Source: Candidatus Babeliales bacterium | GTDB taxonomy: Bacteria > Babelota > Babeliae > Babelales > JACPOV01 | Reading direction: 5' to 3' | Length of the DNA stretch: 8,027 bases | Assembly: GCA_020050475.1 (NCBI GenBank) | Contig: JAGVKP010000040.1 | Span: forward strand, 1 to 8,027 | Part shown: in pieces, positions 5,978 through 8,027 of the stretch | Layout: every line of letters begins with the position of its first letter | Numbering within the stretch: position 1 is the stretch's first letter | Position numbers and translations under genes: made by a program | Notes under the pieces: model-generated | Told to the model about the DNA's origin: nothing | Databases searched by the model: none | The model's input: the letters and a program-made list of their open reading frames with translations, nothing else

Positions 5978-6655
5978 ATGAGTCTGAAAAAAAAGTTGAC
6001 GGTAGTACTCTTTCTTTATGCATCTCACGGCTCACCAATGCTGGGTATGGAAAAGTTGAGAGGGCTTCTATCCAAAACCAAAGAGCTTCGAGAAACGGTA
6101 AGCTCATTAAATAGCAATAATAATTCAAGCAGCTCTTCGCGCAGTATTATCTCGTCGCTTAATGGATCGAGCGATTTATTGAGTTTAATCGAAGATAATG
6201 TTGATTTTAAGCATTGGCCAGAGTGGCCGGAAAAAATGGAAGCACAGAAAAAAAAGTCTCAAAAAGCGCCTGATTGTGCAGTTTGCCATGATGATGAAAA
6301 GGGGCCACTTCTTTCTCTTGATTGTGATCCGCGGCATCGGTTTCATGGTAAATGCATAAGCGATTGGTTTGATCAACAGCGAAAAAATCGACGACCAGCA
6401 AGCTGCCCAACCTGCAAAAAAGAGAGAACGAGCATTGATATGAGCAAGATTATTTTGTACGAAAAGCTCTGCGGTAATAAGCTTTCGTTGCAGCAGATTG
6501 TCGAAGAAGTTGAGCAGATCGCGAATTTTCATCGTATAAAAAGAAAAGAGGCCGAAATTAAGGTTGAGCACTATGAAAAAGCACTGACGGTTATCGGGCA
6601 GCAGGTTCAATCAATTCAGATTTACAAGAGAGACGAGAATAACAACAATAGGTAG
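5978..6655 (+). CDS. Secreted RING-H2 zinc-finger protein, putative effector E3 ubiquitin ligase
   Basis: The 225-residue protein opens with a signal peptide (MSLKKK, hydrophobic core 7-14, cleavage probably by residue 23). A Ser/Asn-rich linker follows (42-66). The RING-H2 domain is complete: Cys100, Cys103, Cys116, His120, His123, Cys126, Cys143, Cys146, with spacing C-x2-C-x12-C-x3-H-x2-H-x2-C-x16-C-x2-C. Trp130, three residues on from Cys126 in CISDW, and Pro144 in CPTC are the conserved positions that usually contact an E2 enzyme. A charged helical, probably coiled-coil tail (about 168-212) follows and may bind a partner or substrate. RING-H2 proteins are ubiquitin E3 ligases in eukaryotes; with an export signal in a bacterium, a host-targeted effector is the natural inference. 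AAAGGTGG lies nine nt before ATG 5978. It starts 50 nt after PIN-PhoH with no terminator between, and is followed by a paralogue. Confidence 0.85.
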   Translation: MSLKKKLTVVLFLYASHGSPMLGMEKLRGLLSKTKELRETVSSLNSNNNSSSSSRSIISSLNGSSDLLSLIEDNVDFKHWPEWPEKMEAQKKKSQKAPDCAVCHDDEKGPLLSLDCDPRHRFHGKCISDWFDQQRKNRRPASCPTCKKERTSIDMSKIILYEKLCGNKLSLQQIVEEVEQIANFHRIKRKEAEIKVEHYEKALTVIGQQVQSIQIYKRDENNNNR

Positions 6656-6660
6656 TAAGT

Positions 6661-6680
6661 AAAGCATTGAAGATGCTTTT
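6661..6680 (+). terminator. Hairpin between the two RING genes, weak terminator candidate
   Basis: AAAGCAT (6661-6667) pairs with ATGCTTT (6673-6679) around TGAAG, five nt after the first RING gene's stop. The T-tract is only four bases and mostly part of the stem, so it may attenuate rather than stop transcription. Confidence 0.35.
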
Positions 6681-6721
6681 GCATGAGTTGTGCTCTGTAA
6701 TGTTTGTATTACAATATTGAA

Positions 6722-6727
6722 AAGGGA
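6722..6727 (+). promoter_or_regulatory. Ribosome binding site that decides the start of the second RING gene
   Basis: AAGGGA lies immediately before ATG 6728, too close for normal initiation there, and six nt before GTG 6734, which is good spacing. It therefore favours the GTG and a protein two codons shorter than the ATG would give. Confidence 0.5.
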
Positions 6728-6733
6728 ATGGCA

Positions 6734-7327
6734 GTGAAGTTTTTGAGTAGATGTACCATAATGGTTGTGATATCAGTAATAGGTTTTCAAGTGAGCTCGG
6801 GCATGAATCAGCTTGCTGCTTTTTATCTGATGTCAGCAATGGAAAAAAAGCAATTGTTGCGCACTAATGCTACGACGATAGCACCGATTAATACTTCAAG
6901 CTGTGTGCTTCAATCTACTGCGAGTCTGCAAAATACGAATAAAAAGAGCCCTGATTGCATTATTTGCTTTGATACGCAAGAAAAGCCGGCGCCATTAGTT
7001 TCGCTTGATTGTGATCTACGGCATCGATTTCATCTCGATTGTATCAATTTGTGGTTGGCAAAACAAAAGGACTGCCCGCAATGTAGAGGATCAATTAAAA
7101 GTATTGATCAGGCAAAACTGCAATTATATGGGCGTATAACTGGCACTGACGCACAAAAAAATACCATGATAGACGCTATTGAACAGGTTATGCTTTTGCA
7201 ACAAGTAAAACGCGTTGAACTGAAAGAAGAACTGGCACAGGAGCAAAAAAAGAATGCGCAGCTGCTCAAATTGGTGCCGGGTGACGATCTATTACCAACT
7301 GATCCAACAATTCAAGCAAAAAAATAG
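6734..7327 (+). CDS. Secreted RING-H2 zinc-finger protein, tandem paralogue of the preceding gene (about 197 aa)
   Basis: The frame is open from a TTG at 6704, but AAGGGA at 6722-6727 sits directly against ATG 6728 and six nt before GTG 6734. I therefore prefer GTG 6734, which also places a clean signal peptide at the very N terminus (KFLSR, hydrophobic core, ending QVSSG near residue 23). With that start the RING-H2 ligands are Cys75, Cys78, Cys93, His97, His100, Cys103, Cys114 and Cys117 (C-x2-C-x14-C-x3-H-x2-H-x2-C-x10-C-x2-C), with Trp107 and Pro115 at the E2-contact positions. It shares SLDCD-x-RHRFH, the SID-x2-K-x2-LY stretch after the RING, and a similar helical tail with the upstream protein, so the two arose by duplication. 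The linker before the RING and the tail have diverged most, suggesting different targets. A host-directed E3 ligase role is inferred from the signal plus the RING. Confidence 0.83.
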   Translation: MKFLSRCTIMVVISVIGFQVSSGMNQLAAFYLMSAMEKKQLLRTNATTIAPINTSSCVLQSTASLQNTNKKSPDCIICFDTQEKPAPLVSLDCDLRHRFHLDCINLWLAKQKDCPQCRGSIKSIDQAKLQLYGRITGTDAQKNTMIDAIEQVMLLQQVKRVELKEELAQEQKKNAQLLKLVPGDDLLPTDPTIQAKK

Positions 7328-7334
7328 TCTAAAG

Positions 7335-7409
7335 GATCGCTTCTTGTATTAAACCTGGTACACTACCGATGCGTATTTTATTGTGTAGATTATTCACAAG
7401 GAAGCGATC
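7335..7409 (+). promoter_or_regulatory. Long-range stem that can hide the ribosome binding site of the 7416 gene
   Basis: GATCGCTTCTTGT (7335-7347) is complementary to ACAA plus GAAGCGATC (7396-7399 and 7401-7409), giving 13 base pairs with only G7400 bulged. The right arm contains the Shine-Dalgarno sequence AAGGAAG (7398-7404) of the next gene. A transcript covering both arms would mask that site. The sequence between the arms (48 nt) could hold a competing structure, but I could not establish one. It may also serve as part of an inefficient terminator. Confidence 0.45.
7356..7364 (+). promoter_or_regulatory. Candidate extended -10 element before the 7416 gene (TGGTACACT)
   Basis: TGGTACACT has the TGn extension and four of six -10 bases, without a good -35. 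Transcription would begin near 7371, downstream of the left arm of the 7335-7409 stem, so this transcript would not hide its ribosome binding site. Confidence 0.3.
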
Positions 7410-7415
7410 GAAAAA

Positions 7416-7958
7416 ATGGTTAGCTGTACAGCACTAAAATTATTGCAGGTGGTAAAAGCTTTGAGCATTACAGGGCTCATTTTGATTGGCAGTTGCAGGC
7501 AGATTTACAGTATGGAAAGTGAATTGGCCAAAGAAAAAGACCCTATGGGTTTTATTGATGATCTTGATTGCGTTCAGGTAAGCACAGTACACGGCAGTCA
7601 TTTACTTGAGATAGTTGATGGATCAGTCGTACCTAAAAATAAAACTCTCACCTCTCTACAGTTTCAGGTTGCGGCCGCTTGCGCGTGGCACGCTAGCAAA
7701 GAAAAATACGAAAATGCAAAGAGCTTATTTGACGGTGCACAAAAGCTCAATCTATTGAGTGCCAATACGCCTTGGAACGAAGTAGTTTATGCTGAGCAGA
7801 AAAAATCAAACCCATTCTCTATCACCTTTGGTGCCCTATCCATGCAAACGACCGTTGCTTTTCAGGGTAATGAGGACCGGGCAGTGAACGTGAGTTACCA
7901 AATTTCACGAGTGAAGCTTAAAGAGGGGGCAGCACTATTACATAACTACAGGACTTAG
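7416..7958 (+). CDS. Secreted protein of unknown function, possible lipoprotein (180 aa)
   Basis: I do not recognise the family. The N terminus has a hydrophobic core (about 15-26) ending LIGSC, so Cys27 could be a lipoprotein attachment site, although Gly at the -2 position is not the commonest choice. Cleavage by ordinary signal peptidase near residue 32 (IYS) is the alternative. The mature part has an acidic start, a mixed region with Asn/Lys (73-80), a helix around 81-112, and a C-terminal half (130-172) of alternating polar and hydrophobic residues suggesting beta strands. No RING or other known domain is visible. ATG 7416 has AAGGAAG 11 nt upstream, somewhat long spacing, and that site lies in a possible masking stem. 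Its stop TAG overlaps the stop of a convergent minus-strand frame. Its place behind two RING effector candidates, with a leader like that of the first, hints at a related role; this is inference. Confidence 0.72.
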   Translation: MVSCTALKLLQVVKALSITGLILIGSCRQIYSMESELAKEKDPMGFIDDLDCVQVSTVHGSHLLEIVDGSVVPKNKTLTSLQFQVAAACAWHASKEKYENAKSLFDGAQKLNLLSANTPWNEVVYAEQKKSNPFSITFGALSMQTTVAFQGNEDRAVNVSYQISRVKLKEGAALLHNYRT

Positions 7959-8027
7959 GCGATAGCCACATCAAATAATTGACTGAGTCGATTGATATAA
8001 TGTTTTAAAGAGGGTCCTTTTTTTAGC
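7955..8027 (-). CDS. 3' end of a minus-strand gene leaving the window (23 codons visible)
   Basis: Reading the minus strand from 8026 gives an open frame of 23 residues ending KHYINRLSQLFDVAIA and a TAA whose complement is 7955-7957. The composition is protein-like (amphipathic helix) and the stop overlaps the stop of the 7416 gene, exactly as the stops overlap at 360-363. There is too little to identify the product. The assignment as coding rests on that composition and arrangement only. Confidence 0.45.
   Translation of the reverse strand, partial: LKKGPSLKHYINRLSQLFDVAIA

Noticed and set aside
6185..6610. Long minus-strand open frame (141 codons) opposite the first RING gene.
   Set aside because: The plus strand carries a full RING-H2 domain with a signal peptide and ribosome binding site, so the opposite frame is a shadow.
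6688..6715. TTGTGC-16 nt-TACAAT as a promoter for the second RING gene.
   Set aside because: The -35 matches only half the consensus, and the start would fall on the ribosome binding site, leaving essentially no leader.
7979..8001. TTGACT followed by TGATATAAT, a promoter-like sequence on the plus strand near the right edge.
   Set aside because: The spacer is only 11 nt, so the two hexamers cannot work together. The extended -10 alone is good, but it lies inside a likely minus-strand coding end. Kept only as a note.

Overview
The window most resembles a compact genome of an intracellular or host-associated bacterium. Two adjacent genes encode RING-H2 proteins with secretion signals, a eukaryotic-type ubiquitin-ligase fold that is useful to a bacterium only inside a eukaryotic host. 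Most of the other proteins also start with signal peptides. Such content is known from Candidatus Dependentiae (TM6/Babeliales) and from some Chlamydiae and Legionella-like bacteria. I favour Dependentiae, but this is inference from gene content; there is no rRNA or other phylogenetic marker here.

Layout. At the left (61-363, +) is a small helical protein of unknown function. It meets tail to tail, with overlapping stop codons, a minus-strand pair: a 163-residue membrane protein (1198-1689) followed by a 273-residue M48-like protein (360-1181) whose HEXXH zinc site is destroyed. A 235-bp divergent intergenic region separates this pair from a plus-strand pair: a 145-residue membrane protein (1925-2362) and a 309-residue secreted protein with an HEXXH-like string (2366-3295). 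After a hairpin- and pyrimidine-rich gap come an M48 metallopeptidase with intact HELGH (3530-4396) and a PIN-PhoH RNase/ATPase (4521-5927).

The right third holds the two tandem RING-H2 paralogues (5978-6655 and about 6734-7327) and a secreted protein of unknown function (7416-7958). The last one meets, again with overlapping stops, the 3' end of a minus-strand gene that leaves the window (7955-8027).

How the genes may work together. PIN-PhoH is a housekeeping-type RNA enzyme. The rest looks like an envelope and secretion neighbourhood: three peptidase-like proteins (one active-looking, one dead, one uncertain), two small two-TM proteins each placed just before a peptidase-like gene, and a block of candidate host-directed effectors. 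The leaders of the first RING gene and of the 7416 gene share short blocks in the same order. The 7416 leader can also fold so that it hides its own ribosome binding site. No tRNA, rRNA, CRISPR array, insertion sequence or phage gene was seen.
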